A stretch of DNA of 64,000 nt from Lepturacanthus savala (lineage: Eukaryota; Chordata; Actinopteri; Scombriformes; Trichiuridae): assembly GCA_030544235.1 (NCBI GenBank), contig CM060471.1, positions 5,412,348 through 5,476,347 on the forward strand. Direction: 5' to 3'. A model generated the notes under the pieces. It did not search any database. It had not been told where the DNA came from and saw only the letters and a list, made by a program, of their open reading frames with translations. Shown here piece by piece: positions 35,144 to 48,600 of this stretch. Position numbers and translations under genes: made by a program. Every line of letters starts with the position of its first letter. The first letter of the stretch is position 1.

Positions 35144-36621
35144 CAAACATGATTGGTCAATAGCTCTCAGACTGCAAATGGAAACTCGATTGGTTTCACT
35201 GCATATTCACATGCAGATATTTGTTTATAGAGATTACTGTCACCCCGACCTGTAGAAAAGGTTTTGGGGACGTATATCAGCTACAGCAACTATATATGCA
35301 GGCTGTGTAACTACAGTCCAACCTGTTATATAATATACAGTAACCACACCTATGGAAATAAGACCTTTAAGCTCTCGTGACATAGAAAACGTAGACTCTG
35401 TTGTTGGTAAAACACACTTGTGTAAAGTGACAGCAAACACAAATACCCTCTTTCTCATGCAACCCATCCTCTGTCTTACACGTGCGGATGCGCTGGAAAC
35501 CAAATTAGTAGAATCTGTGCATTTCGTCATGCCTAAGGAGTGTGGAGTCAGTGTTTACTGGTCTACAAGCACCGCTAATACCCATGCTGGTTGTTTACTT
35601 CATTGAAAAAGGACGGCTCTTTGCTCTGAACATATGCATGCAATCCATCCGCAACGAGTGAAAGTGATACTTTGAAATTGCATAACGACTTTAACTCAAC
35701 TTTCATGCTGCAGCAGAATTTCAAAATAGCTTGCATTAGACATGCAGCCGAGCTGCGAGCAGAGTGGAGCTGTAAAATTCACTTTTCAAAGCAGCCGGTG
35801 TGTGTCCGTATGCAGGCGCGCGTGTGTGTTAGAGCCAAACTGTTTCTCAGCATTAAGATTCTCATTACAGCATCAGCTCTTTCATCCTTAGGTTCAAAGC
35901 GCCCGCCCTAGCCGACGGCAAACAGGCGAGCAGACGCATATGACCATTTGATGGAGGGAGAGCAAGGAAATCTGAGGGAGAGATGATGGAGGAATTTGGG
36001 GTGATAAGAAAGAGGGGAAACCCTGTGGTGGTACCAGAGGGGGTAGAAGAAGGGGGCAGCGAAAGGTAGAACATTGGGCGAGGAGCATTTTGAGGATTAT
36101 GTAACCAGGCTGGCACAGAACATTAAGGATGAGCGCCTGAGTCGGCATGCTCTTTCGCAAATTGCTAAGACGTCGGCTGCTGAAGAACAGAGCCGTGTAG
36201 CAGACACCAGCTGAGAGGGGTTTGAAATACAACACAGTATGACTATTATTCACTCGCTGGTGCAAAAAGTGCTTTGCGCCTGCCCCACCACACTCAGGCT
36301 GCTCTCCCTCAATCGTGGGCTTTTTCATGCAGCAGCTCAGCCAAATCACGTTGCATTTCAAGTGTTTTCATCAAATTGGTGTTATTTCCTCCCCTCCTCC
36401 TCTGTGTGCTGGCCTTTTCACAGGGCCAGAGATATTTTTCTCTCTTTAATAGCCTACAGTTCCTGCTATTGCAGATCAATAGAGTTGCATTCTGCTGGCG
36501 TGGCGACCGGCGGGGGAAAATGAGCACAGCTGCTGACATCTGCCTGACAATATAAAGGAGTGGATGAGATTTCAGCACTATATCAACCTGAGATGTGGGA
36601 GTGTGTCGAGATGAGACGTGG

Positions 36622-36624
<3 letters not shown>
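35144..36624. other. Intergenic, repeat-poor, no gene recognised
   Basis: Several overlapping frames of 80-155 codons exist on both strands at 35865-36690, none with a domain or splice context I can support. 35,640-36,560 is relatively GC-balanced and repeat-free. Confidence 0.5.

Positions 36625-36661
<37 letters not shown>
36625..36661. repeat. (GT)n microsatellite
   Basis: About 18 GT units. Confidence 0.95.
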
Positions 36662-36664
<3 letters not shown>

Positions 36665-37806
36665 GCCTCGCCCTCTGCGTCCTCCTCATTGTCCGGCTCC
36701 TTTGTGATCAGGGGATGCAGAGCAGGTCTGTGTCAGGAGGTGTCACCTTCCATCTTTCCATACGCTGACCTTCTGGGGTGGCTCGCTCAGCTTGGCTCAA
36801 CCCAGCATCTGTGTGTGTGTGTATTGTTCTCACTTTTGAGCCAATGAATCATTAGTGGTGACGGCTGCTGAGATGCCTTTAAGGTACAGGGAGCAGGAAG
36901 GGAAGAGAAGGTGAATTCTCTCATGATTCTGTCAACTGTAGGTTTTAAATCAAGAACTGGGGCCCATCCATCGGCCTCTCAAACAGCTCTCAGTTCCAGA
37001 AGGAGATGTAGAAGCAAAGGTGAATCAGGTCATGTCAAACTTTATTATCCCAGAAGGAGAAATTTGGTTGCAGCCAGGTGTATAAAAAACACATTCATCA
37101 TGAAAAATACAATCACATTATGCAACGATCTAGACAGACCTCATGGACAAACAGTACAACACATACTCTCGATGTATGAAATGTAAAAATGAAAACGTCA
37201 CTCATAGTCTTTGTATATGGAGATCATTGTTGTGGTGTTTTTGCAAAATACTAACAGAGAATGTTGATTTTGTTCTTTCATTTGTCGCATTTTCATATTC
37301 AAACTATCAAACTATCTTGTGTTAAAAGCATCTGTTTCTGTTTGACGGGGGTTTATACCCAAGAATCACACCACATACCATATACATACACCACATATGT
37401 TATATATTCTAGTAAATGGAGTAGGAAATTGTTATTTATTGACGTGACCATAAAACAGATGAAAAACCCCCACGGGAGCCCTGAAAAAAGGAGAAACATC
37501 TTCACCACAGTGACAACACGAGTTGGATGTTTTCCCGTTTCCTCATAACAGGAGCGTTACTTCATTTTTACAGATTGTGGTCTCTGCCACGACCTGATCA
37601 ACCTGCTGAGTGTCTGAGCAGGGAGTGTTTGATTATTACTGTCTGTTTACTCACGTTGTTCTGGGAATCACCTCAGCTGCATCAATTTCACAAAGAGGAA
37701 AAGGCTGAAAGTGTATTCAAGGTTCAAGCCTAACCAGATACATACTATTTACAACATGCAGCATGCACACACACCATTTATGATGATTAACTATTGTATT
37801 TACTTC

Positions 37807-37851
<45 letters not shown>

Positions 37852-38779
37852 ATCTGCTGGTCTCAGCAAAGTGATTGTGTTAGATATTGATGCAATGCTC
37901 TTCACGCCTTTATGGAGTGTAAAATTAACGAGCTGTCGGCTATGCGGATGAGATTAAATGTTATGTGTGCAAGTTGTGCAAGTGTGTGTGAGAATGTGCA
38001 TGATTCATTGGCGGTGGGCGTTTGGAGAGTTGCTGCTCTGCATGCTAAACTGACGCCACAGGCGGCGAGGGTCAGCCTGCACCCAGCTCAGGAAAAGGAC
38101 GCCACAGCTGGAAGATGTCAGTCACACTCCAAGCCATGCACGAATACCAAGATCAGTCTGTTCTTTACTACACCCCCACATCTAGCCTTTATGAACACTA
38201 TATAAATGGTTTATAGCAAACTGTATGGTAGTAGTAAGGATATATAAGGATGTGGCTCTTAGTCAACAATAACAATAACATTACAATAACAGAGCTTCCC
38301 CTTTAAGAAGCATCATCTGGTGTATAAACAGTCAATGACACAGCATAACATGGCTGAAATTAATGATATATGGTTATACACAAGCCTTACAGTGTGTTAT
38401 AAGACATTTATTAACTGTTTAAACTCATTTAAAGATCCTGCACAGGCCTTAAAACTCTTTAGAAAAAGGTGTCATGAGGACATGTTGAGCTCTCTAATCC
38501 ACTTACTAGATTTCCTTCAGAGGTTTCAGCTGTTTCTAGTACCTTTATGTATTTTGTGTTTCTTTCATAAAGATAAATATTTTTTTTAATTAATATGAGA
38601 AATATAAACAAAAAGATAAATAATGAATCAATATGATTAATAAATAGGTCATATTTAATGGTGACACTATATTATCAATCATATATTAATTATCATGCTA
38701 GATACTTCACAGGAGGAATGCTTCTTGATTTACCCGGGTAAAGTTTGAGATAAGTGTGAAGTCATCAAAGCATTAGTTC
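36662..38779. other. Intergenic, no gene recognised
   Basis: The stretch at 37030-37075 (TTTATTATCCCAGAAGG, then AAATTTGGTTGCAG) resembles the end of a common fish retroposon but is too short to place. No coding gene. Confidence 0.5.
37809..37849. repeat. (TG)n microsatellite
   Basis: About 20 TG units. Confidence 0.95.
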
Positions 38780-40310
38780 CATTTAAGTAATTTGTCAGGT
38801 TGAATGGTTGTAAAAGTGTCTTAAGGCTTGATGTAAATGTAGGGTTGATTATCATCAGCATAGCAGTGAACTGTCAGGTCTTGTTGGGAAATTATATGTT
38901 CAAGAGGTAGAACAGTGGTCCAAAAGCTGAGCCCTGGGGGACACCATAGGAAAGGGGGGATGTGGAAAACCTAAAATTGTGAATGTAAAACAAACTTCTC
39001 TTGCTGTAAGGTAGGACTTCAACCATCATATTAAAGTACCAGTTTCATCAAGTAGTGTTTCTCATTGTTTCAGATTATTATGAATATTAAAAGAAGCAGA
39101 TTTAACATGATAAGTATGTTGAGGTAACCAGAGTCAGGAGCTACATACAGGCCACTGGTGGTGAGGAAAGTCTCAGTACTGTGTTTTGCTCTGAACCCAG
39201 ACTGATACTCTTTCCAGGGGTTGTTGTTGGACATATATATCTGGAGCTGACTAACTAAGGTTCAATGTTTTGGCCAGAAATGGGAGATTGGAGATTGATC
39301 CATACTTCTCATAGTCCTATGGACAGTTTCAAGTTCCTTCTGGATTGGAGGTACAGCAGCCATTTTTAAACTGGAGGGAACAGAGCCAGATAGAAGAGAT
39401 GCATTAATGATTGATTGCAGAGGACTGGCAGACATGATTTAATCAGAGGAGTGGGCGTGGGGTAGGTACATGGAAGTCCTTGAATTTATGACAAGTTCAG
39501 TTACAAACTGCTTGTCATCAGCAGAGAAAGCCAAAAAAACAGCTAACAGGGACAGGAGGGGGGTTGCGGTAATCATTAAGTTGAGTGGACATATGATGTA
39601 GCTGCTAAAAATCCATAAAAATTACAATAGAGACAGCCAGAGGGTATAGTTTAGATGGTTAAAGTAGCTTATTGATGTTAAAAAAAGAGGTGTCTGGGGC
39701 TACCTTGTTTTTTCACGATGATGGTATAGTAGTATGTGGCCTTACTCTTATTCAGAGCTTCCTTGTAGGTATTGACATGCTCTTTTTAAGCTAATGTATG
39801 AACAGTTAAGACACTTGCTCTGCTCTTGCTAGTGACCAGCAGATTTTATTTTGCACAGCTCTGGTATAAACCATGGATCACAAAGGCAAAAGGATTAAAT
39901 GTATCTGAGAGGAGCACATTGTACATAGAAACAATGTCACAAGTTAGTCATATTTGAACTCACTCTCCAACATGTTCATTAGAGCAAGTACTCCTAGTAT
40001 AAGTAACGTGCCTGTGTGTGTGATAGTCCAAGAGGTCAGTGTGAGGGGGCAGAGATTCTGGCATTGAAAAGGACATCGGGATGATGTTGCATGAACCATG
40101 ATGTGAAGGTTGGTGGAAGAAATACCAGAGTAGCAGACAAGATCCAATATATGACCTTTAGTGTGTCCTGAGAAAATTGGCGAGAATGGAACAGGTTTAT
40201 AAACTCAGCAGCAAATGAATATTGCTTAGGGTCTATGTGTATGTTCAGGTCACCAACTAACAAAATGAAAGGACACAAAGAACAGAATAGTGAAAGAAGC
40301 TTTTTGCGAA
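38780..40310 (-). mobile_element. L2-like LINE copy, broken: endonuclease and reverse-transcriptase regions
   Basis: On the minus strand the order is endonuclease, then reverse transcriptase. At 40200-40278 the frame shows LLVGDLNIHID, the GD-N-H core of apurinic endonuclease domains of L2-type LINEs, and GHILDLV follows near 40140. Further on (about 39210-39170) is a YQSGFRAKHST-like block of the RT domain. The GVPQGS block is at 38928-38945 and the CYADD catalytic motif at about 38851-38866. Stops and frameshifts interrupt throughout, so it is inactive. The clade call (L2/Maui-like) is from motif memory. Confidence 0.65.
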
Positions 40311-40439
40311 TGTGAAGGGAGGAAACAAAAGTAACACTGAGACTGTAAAACAGAATATTTCAGAGCATTCAAAACAATGTAGCTTATTTTAAAAGAACAG
40401 TTATGACCTTAATTATTGAGCAATGGAGTGCTGCAAGAC

Positions 40440-40644
40440 GACCACGCCGCCTAGATACGTGCATGCATTTAAACTGACTTTTTTAAATTGAATTTTTTAG
40501 GTGGCTAAAATATGTTTTGGTGCTGGCTCCATCCACAGAATCCTGCCTCTGCAAAATGTTTGGATCCCCATATATTGTAGGTGATACACTGAACATAGAT
40601 AACTACCTCATATAACCTCTCAAAAAAGCAAACTATCCCTTTAA
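40440..40644 (-). mobile_element. TTAA/AGGGATAGTTT-family element, minus strand
   Basis: On the minus strand it starts TTTAAAGGGATAGTTTGC. It continues through TATATGAGGTAGTTATCTAT, a TGTATCACCTACA block and TTTTAGCCACCTAAAAAA, all familiar from a common teleost repeat. The far end is unclear; about 40388 is possible, where TTTTAAAAGAACAGTT looks like a weak inverted end. Confidence 0.65.
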
Positions 40645-43136
40645 AGGCAAGCAGCAATGGGGGGTGGGGAAAGCCTCCAGACTGCTGAATCTGACTGCTG
40701 CTGTTATTTAATGCAGGGGGTATTTTTGGGGGTGTGGGATGAATAAAACATCAGAGCACCTTGTTTATTTCCATCCTTCAACCGTAACTCGTTCTTTACA
40801 TAATTGAATTCTAGTCCGTTCAAGGCAGTGCATCTAATTGAACCTCTACCCGTTAGCCAGGGAATGATTTGTTTCCATGCTGACTCCAAACTCCGATCTT
40901 CTGAGGGCCGCTTCGCTCCGGAGGAGAGAGCTTCTGGATCACATGGAGGGCTGGGTTTGTGCGTTTCAATCTTATTAGGAAAGTGGACTATTTGTGTCGC
41001 CTTTCCTTCTTGCTTGTGGATCTTTGGCTCCTTGAGTCCTCCCATCTTTCAGTGTGTGAGAAGCAGCCTTCTTATACCTGGCATCCATTCAGCCAGGATG
41101 ATTTACACACTCAACAGCACTGCCTCCCTTCTCCACTCCAGGTCAAAGTATCCCCCTCCCCCTTCTCTTTCTTCCTCTCCTTTTTTCTTTCACAATGTGA
41201 TTTTGTTAATGTGTGATTTGTCGCCTAATCTGTCATGTACATTACAGTAGAGAGAGCTCTCCTTGACAGAGTATGATTGTAAAAAAAATGTTTGGTCCAT
41301 TGTGCACCGATGTTCTTTATTCAGAGCCATGGCCTCTCCCTATGGACGCCATTGTGGCTCGCAATTAATGATCACATTCAGCTCCACTTCCGCTTTCTCA
41401 CACTGAACAGCAGCAGCACATTAGCATTTAGCCGCAGCATGAGGTAAAGATAGCACGGTTAGAATTAGAAAGGCGAACAATTGTACAGTAAGAGATGTGG
41501 AAAAAAACATTACACAGTGTTTTTGTCCTGTGGTTATTATTTGCTTCATTAACAAAATGAAGTTTTATGGACTAAGCTAACAAGGTCTGCTATGATTCTG
41601 TTAGGCCGGTTCAGCAGCCCGACCCTGAATACAGTATGACTCACCTAATGGACTAAATGCCCTGCGTGAAAACACAGAATTGCAAGTTCTGCTTCATAAT
41701 TGCCTGCAGCCAAAAAGCATTTTGAATATGGATCAATAGCTCTTTTTTTAAAAACTCAATGCCATTATAATGGCAAAAATCTTTAATCATGTTTTCCTTC
41801 TAACCCCTATTTGAATTTCCTATTGTTTTTATAGAGTGTGGGTGCACTATATGTCAGACACCGCAGCCTTGTTTCCAAAATGGAATCCAGAGAGAGTTCA
41901 TTGTTCACTTTTGCCGAGGCCGAGGTCGAAAGACATTATCTGCTATAATACACTTTCTCCCTCATCACGCGCCAAGTCCACCAACTTCTAAGTGCCCTCG
42001 CCACCTGTGGAGGATGCACACTGCTTACAAACACAATTATCGAAGAAAACAGTAAACTAAATGAATAGATATAAACTTAAAGGCAGCTCCTAAAGGCATC
42101 TTCAGCATAATTTCTTCTCTATCCTTTCTGATTTTGTTGCATAAACAAGAATGTCAGTAACCTGTGGTGCAGTAAATGTTGTTCTGTACGTACAGTAAGA
42201 TAGAGATTGGTTGTGTTGTTGATCTGTCCTGCTCTAGTCAGCTGGGCCCTAAGACACTGACCAGGTCCTGTCGCTCCCAATTAGTCCCTCTCAGGCTCTC
42301 ACTACTCCTAATTCAATCCCTCTGCTGAGCTCAGGCCAGAGTAAACTACTGACACACTCCACTACTTACTGCTAACCCACAGTCAGGAGGTGGTCTGTAA
42401 ACACATATTTAAGATGCAACATGCAGCATTTAATATACCTGTGTTAAATTAAATGTAAGGCATTCATATAATACCCTCCAGCTATTTGCTCTTGTCATTA
42501 ACAAAAGATGTGAGCAAATAACTAACAGAAAAGACTTTCATAAACCACATTGCTTACTTGATTAGAATGTGGATGATAGAAGACCAACAGTAAAACTATT
42601 ATGTCAACTGGTAAATGTTATTCAGGATCATTTGGACTTCCAATTCTAACCATGCTTGATTTTTTTCCTGGGCAGTAGGGTTCTTCCTCTGGAACAACGA
42701 ATGCCTGGTAATCTGTTCATTATTTGTTAAGATATTTTCTAGTCTGGAATGAGACGGTGGGTTGGCTAACCACCATCTCTAAATAAATGCAAGCAAGAGT
42801 GGAAAGTACAGGCTGCACATGTTAGGAAAGCAGAGTTTGTATATAAATATTTTAGAGTAAAAGAGAAATTGTTATTTGTTGCATCTGTTCAATTCACACA
42901 CTTATCCAGTACTTGGAGATGAGGGCCAGGGCTCACAAACAAGGACTGGAATTCAAAAATTATGATGATAGTTCGTGCAAGAAATTATTGACCTTTCAAC
43001 AATAGACTTTATTTTAGTCAAAAACAAGAAGTAATGTAACCTACATTGCTCTATCTGCTATTTGTTTATGCTGTTGACTATTTACTGATACTAATATGTG
43101 ATTTTAAGTTAAAAGACTGCCATACATTTATGCAAT
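40645..43136. other. Intergenic, no gene recognised
   Basis: The longest frame (40804-41250, +, 148 codons) has no recognisable domain. 40,800-42,050 is free of repeats I know. Confidence 0.5.
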
Positions 43137-43372
43137 TTAATGTTTACTCATTTCTATGTGAGCTTTTGCACTTTGTACAATTTCCACAGCCCTGAGCCCT
43201 GACTCTTCCCATAAGTTGCAGGTCATCCAAGCATTAATATCATTTAAGTAGTCTGAGGGCTTAGTATGAATGTAGAGTTGTGTATCGTTCAGGTCATGTT
43301 GAATTATATTTCCAAGAGGGAGCATATTAATAATCAACAATAGTCCAAGAACTGACCCCAGGGGCACACCAT
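43137..43372 (-). mobile_element. L2-like LINE reverse-transcriptase fragment
   Basis: The minus-strand frame shows PLGSVLGLLLIINMLPLG and then DTQLYIHTKPSDYL, corresponding to the region around the RT catalytic site. The usual YADD is damaged, keeping only the trailing D before TQLY. It is a fragment of the same LINE type as 38780-40310. Confidence 0.65.
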
Positions 43373-44539
43373 GGGAAAAAGAGGTGTTGTTGCTCTAAAG
43401 CTGTGAATGGAATCAAACTTGAGCTCCATTAGCTCCAATCCTCTCTTTTTTTGATGTTATTATTTCAGCCCATGTTTTTCAATTGTATTTCCTGTAACTT
43501 CAACCCTGAACCAGTCATGTGCTCGATATATCTAGTCCCAGCTCTTCAGTGTTGCCAAACAATGTTAATACCGAGGCAAAACAATGTTTGAGCAAGGATT
43601 GGCTCCACAGCATGAATTTGTAATGACTGGTTAAATACCATTATATAAAACTGAGCAATCCAATGCTGAATCCCTTCCTCTTGTTGTCAAGACAATCAAT
43701 TAAATGAAAGCATACACAGTGAATGAAGTGCAATGGGCTCATTATCAGGGAGGCTGTTCTACAGCCAATAGTTCAGAGGGTCAATGCTCAGTAATAACCA
43801 ATATGTCTAAAGAACGTCAAAGTGACCTTGATCAAAAGTGCTGGCTCTCTATCTGCTCACTTATTGTAAGCAGCTCTCAGGAGGATTGCCAGAGTCAGAG
43901 ATGTAAATATTGCACACTTATTTTTTTTCCTACCACTTTCATGGGCTCATATTTCAATTTCCAGCCTGCGGAGGTCACATAAAGCTTCGATAGAGAATAA
44001 TATGGCCCAGAAAAACAAAGAGTAAGCTGATCTCTTGTTTTGGAGGAAGGAGGATGTGATGGAGGTAGAGGTTACAGTCCAGCAGCCTCCTCAGCAGCAG
44101 GACATATGGGAATCACGCAAGCTCGTTGTGCGGTGACTGACAGTTGGTTTCAAGTGAACGGGGGCGGGGGGGAAACTGGAGACGAGGAGGTCAACAGACA
44201 CTGGGCTCACTGGCTCAGGTTGATTGGGTCAGTGTTTCCACTCACACCTCACCATCCCGCAACAGAAATAACAAGTGATCAAGTCATTCAGTCTACACAG
44301 TGGTAGTTTTTCCTCCAAGAACCGAATCCAAAAATTGTTTCAGCTTCTTCCTTTTATATATCTAGCAACATCATCATGACTGCATGAGATGAGATGATAT
44401 AGACATTTTGTGTAGTGTAGTGGCAGCCTACAGGCCTCACAGAGGGCTGTTTACCTCTTTTGTACCATTATCGCTCTTACTGAAAGAGTTCATATAGAAA
44501 CTGACACCTACACGGCCTGATTACCAAGGATCTTTACAG
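43373..44539. other. Intergenic, no gene recognised
   Basis: Short frames only. No repeat identified. Confidence 0.55.
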
Positions 44540-45240
44540 GCAGGAAATTGTTTAGTCGGTTGAAGTAGGTTATTGATGGTGAGAACAGGCACCCGGTGTT
44601 ATCTTGTCCTTTTGCAATGATGGACCTTCCTTATTAGCCAGTTTTCCTGCTGAGACTTTCTAGTTTGCAACCAGAAGACCTCATTTTTTTTGTTTTTTTC
44701 AAAACACAACATAGTTTTGAATGCATTTTTTCTGTTTTCCAAATCCTGTTTTGTGATTTGGTTCCTGACTTAGACTATGTTTTTAAAGGTATAGTGTGTA
44801 AAATCTGGCGGCATCTAATGGTGATGTTGCAGATTGCAACTAACTGATTATCCCAAGTGTGTAGGAGAATCTATGGTGGCCACAAAAACATGAAAGTCTG
44901 TGTCTTGAGACCCACACCCATGCAGATACAAGCAACTCAATCTAAGGTAATAAAACCCCAATATACTTATTTTGATGAATTATATACTAATTACATACAT
45001 ACTGAATATATTATATTCCCTTTCTGCCAAGTCTCTTCAGATCTGCTGCTAAATGCCACTGAAACTTATGTACTGTATCTTTAAGCACTTACTTTTCAAA
45101 ACACGACGTTGCTTTGAAGGTAAGTCCTGTCAGACGTCCATTGCAGTAATCAATTTTGCTGGAGATAAAAGCATGAATCAATTTTTCCAGATGTAGTTTT
45201 TTGTCACAAGGTCCCTGACTTTGACTTTGTGTTTAAAAAT
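44540..45240 (-). mobile_element. LINE fragments flanking a TTAA element
   Basis: AGTAGGTTATTGATGGTGAG, with TTATCTTGTCCTTTTGCAATG, parallels 39655-39725 of the L2-like copy. After the TTAA element (44783-45084), 45090-45240 carries blocks (TTGCAGTAATCAATTTTGCTGG, then CATGAATCAATTTTTCCAG) familiar from fish LINEs. The strand is taken from the parallel to the larger copy. It is fragmentary and non-coding. Confidence 0.45.
44783..45084 (+). mobile_element. TTAA/GGTATAGTGTGTA-family element, both ends present
   Basis: It starts TTAAAGGTATAGTGTGTAAA and ends TACTGTATCTTTAA, with TTAA at both ends (44783-44786 and 45081-45084). Internal blocks such as GGTGATGTTGCAGATTGCAAC and CTATGGTGGCCAC are those of a family very common in percomorph fish. 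The flanks (44690-44780 and 45085-45240) look like one older LINE-like sequence, so this element seems to have jumped into it. No coding capacity. Confidence 0.8.
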
Positions 45241-45278
45241 GATACATTGCTGTTTCTCTTATTGCTTTTACATGACTG

Positions 45279-45659
45279 TTAGGTCCCCTTTGGTAGAAAT
45301 TGAGATTTTAATATGTTTTTGATTATAGGATGGTCTAGGTTTTCTATATATATTGCCCTATGTAACACTTAATTCACAGAGAAATGCACAAAGCCTGTAT
45401 TCAGAAACTGTGCCTTAAAATGAGGTGATGTCACACCTACACACTCGCCACCCACCTCCCCATTCACAGCAATTTGATTCCACCAATCAGAGGAGGGGCT
45501 CATTAATTAAGTAATAAAGCCTTTCTTTCTAGAGTTGCTCTTTCAAGCTTGAAAGAGGAAATATAAAACTATATTGAGATGATTTTGGGTTCTTAAAACC
45601 ACAAATATATCTTGTTTAAGAATAAAACCCAGGAAAATTGGACAATATGGAATCTTTAA
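45279..45659 (+). mobile_element. TTAA/AGGTCC-family repeat, longest copy
   Basis: It starts TTAGGTCCCCTTTGGTAGAAA and ends GGACAATATGGAATCTTTAA, so both inverted ends are present over 381 bases. It holds every shared block, including CCAATCAGAGGAGGGGCT and GAGATGATTTTGGGTTC. It is the best copy here for judging the family structure. Confidence 0.8.
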
Positions 45660-48600
45660 AACTCGAGTTGGACTCAATTTAAACACCGAAGTTTTTATCA
45701 ACCAGCTTTCATTGTTAGCACCTTGTCCTTTAAGTGTGCAGCAACACTCAGCCTCTCATATTTTTGCTGCCAAGCAATTTATTTCATTTAGCAACCTACG
45801 ATTTACTCATAAGCTGATGATATAAACATTTCACACCGCGAGAAATGCATGAGAGGGAGTTAAGACTTAATTCACACTCATTAAATTTGAAAAGGTCAGA
45901 GCTCACAGGCGAATTCCAAGTGAGAGCATGAGCAAATAAACATATGCATTTATGCGTGCTCCACACACACACTCACACACACTCACATCAGCTGAAACAA
46001 ATAGAGTCTCATTATATCTCAGTTGTGCTCTGCAGCAGGGTGAGTATTCAGACAGTTGTCCTGGAGAGTGTGGAGGGTTTACCATGTTAGATATTGGAGC
46101 AAATTAGTTTGGATGCTGACGGCTAAGTTGATGCCAGCCTCAGGGGTTCTGTGCATGTGTGTGTGTGTATGTGTGCGTCTGTCTTTTAGCACAGTGTAAA
46201 ATAGAGTGTCTGCTGCAAGTGGAGGACACCACATTTATGTCCCTGTGTGCCTCTGTCAGGGTCCAAAAATAAATGGGCACTGGGTGTTGACTCCTTGTTG
46301 ATGAATTTATTAAGAGTAAAGGTCAGTGATTTGTCAGCAACGTGTGTCACATTTGTCCGCCGGTGTCCCTCCTCCCTTGTTCTTCCCTTTCTGCCTCGCA
46401 TGAAGCGTAACACACCGACGCTTCCCTCTTCACGTTTCCTCCCTCGTTCTGCCTCCTCTGCCGCTCATTCTGTATTTGCTGTGGCAGCTGTAGTTGCTCT
46501 TTTTAATTTTAGTGTGCCTGTTGGCTGCCCGGTGATTAATTGGATGGCAGTGGCTCAGGTTGTAAATAGATGTTCTATTCTCATGGTTGTTTTCCTGGTT
46601 AGGAGACCAGCTGATTAGAGTACTCACTGAAAATGAAACACAGCAGGTGCTAGAGAGCCCAGGGTTAACATAAATAACACAAATGCATTTGCCTGTGTTT
46701 CCTCGTGTGTGTGTTTGCCTCTGACAGATGAGAAGCATGTGATTTTAAAGCTGAATACACAGAAATGTGAGCAATGCATATTAATGTATTTCTGCCCACC
46801 CCACACTGTTACTTCATATGCTGGTTACCACATATGTTGATCCTGAGTCATCCATCACTACAGTAAATGTAATAAGTGTCTCATTTCAAAAGAAGGGTAG
46901 GTCACAAGAACACAAGCCACAGCAGATGTGGGCCTGCTGTCCATCAGTAGGCTGCCATATGTCTGAGGTCTGAGGGAAGATTGCAAAAACTGCCGCCGGC
47001 CTGACGTCATGAAGCTAGCAGGCGGTGGCTATGTTAGCCTACTGTTGCTATGAAAATGTAGCTGGCGAAATCGTGGAGAACGCAACTGGCTTTCCAATTA
47101 AAGTAGATAGTAAAAGACTAATTGTATTCCACAGTAAGGGTTTGCAAAACAGTAAAATTAAATTGCTGAAGGCGTCACCAGGTTTCTGCAGAGCATATTT
47201 TTTTAACTCCAGTGTGCATTTTAAGTTTCGCATTTAGTTTTTTAACACTAATAATTGAACACTACAAAGATTTACAATTAAGATGAGACAAAGAAAACAC
47301 AAGAGCAAACATACAATGGAATAATACAGGGAAAAAAAATTAAGAAAACATATTTTATTACTTCAAATCAAACTAGGTGATGTTTCAAAATGGACATTCA
47401 GGGACAAAAATAATATTTAAAACAATACCGTTGTGATTCCAGTCCTCAGTGATAACATTTTCAGAAAGATAAGAGAGTTTAGATGAGTAGGTTGATACCA
47501 CTCATCGCAGGAAGCTAAATATGAAGCTATTACTAGTAGCTGGGTTATCTTAATTTAATCTTAATTTATCATAAAATTGGACAGGGGTTACTGTACCTCA
47601 AGCCACAGGTTATTGTTATTACACTTCAGTTTTTTTATAGAGTCAGTAGTGGGTGGATTGTGTTAAATTTGTTTGCTTTCATCTAAATCTTGGCAAAAAA
47701 ACGCAAATAAGCATCAAACCATCCCTCTAAAAATGGTTTCACCAGTGGCTATGTTTTTAGTTAATTAAAAAAAATCCTTATAGTTGCAATTGTCCAGGTT
47801 TTGAAATATGTGTCTCTCTGAATATAACTATATACTATAACATCAATGCATGGAAGTGTTAAACAGTTTGCAATTCTCAAGTAGAATTTTAAAAGTTTTC
47901 CACGTGATTTTAGTAAAAAGGCATCTGATGCAGCTTTAAGGGCGTGTGACTTTTCAACTGAAGGTCTCCCCTCCTCTGACCTGCTTTCTCAGACACAACA
48001 CACAGCAGCTCAACCCTCACATTGAAGTTCATGTGAACTCTGCATAGAATCTGGATTGAAGACATGAGCATCAGTGTGATGTGATGTGTGCAATCATGCA
48101 TGTGTAAGAAAACAGAGCGAGGGAGTCAGAACAGAAGGCAAAGCAACACAATTCTTACTGATGGAAGTTAACAGGAGCTAAAAAGACTGGCAAATTAATT
48201 GGTACGCAGGTGTACATGTAGATGTGTGTTTATGTGTGTGTGGATTAGCAGTTGTGGTTGTGTGCTATTGAGAGAAAAGTGTATAGACTCTGCTGTTTAC
48301 TGGATCTGCTGATGAGCCCTCACCTTCCTCTCTCATTAGAGGTTTCCTGCCACACTCTCACGCCTTTCTGCAGCAGCTAAAACCTGCTACAGATAACACA
48401 TATAATTACGATTATTTTTAATTTATCCCTTCGCCTTATGCTTTAGCATTTCCTAACATATATAAAAACCTTTTCCATTTGTCTCCCTGCTTAGCTCAGC
48501 TTTACTTCTAAGACTCTACACTGCAGGCACACTCACAAACAGGCAAACTCTTTCCTATACACACACTCAGTTTTAGCAGTCACCTATTAATAGCTCCGAC

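Noticed and set aside
40804..41250. 148-codon + strand open frame
   Set aside because: No domain or motif, and a second frame overlaps it. Likely chance.
46970..47237. GC-richer patch with a short + frame (possible first exon)
   Set aside because: No TATA, CpG island or donor site pattern was convincing, and the peptide has no family resemblance.
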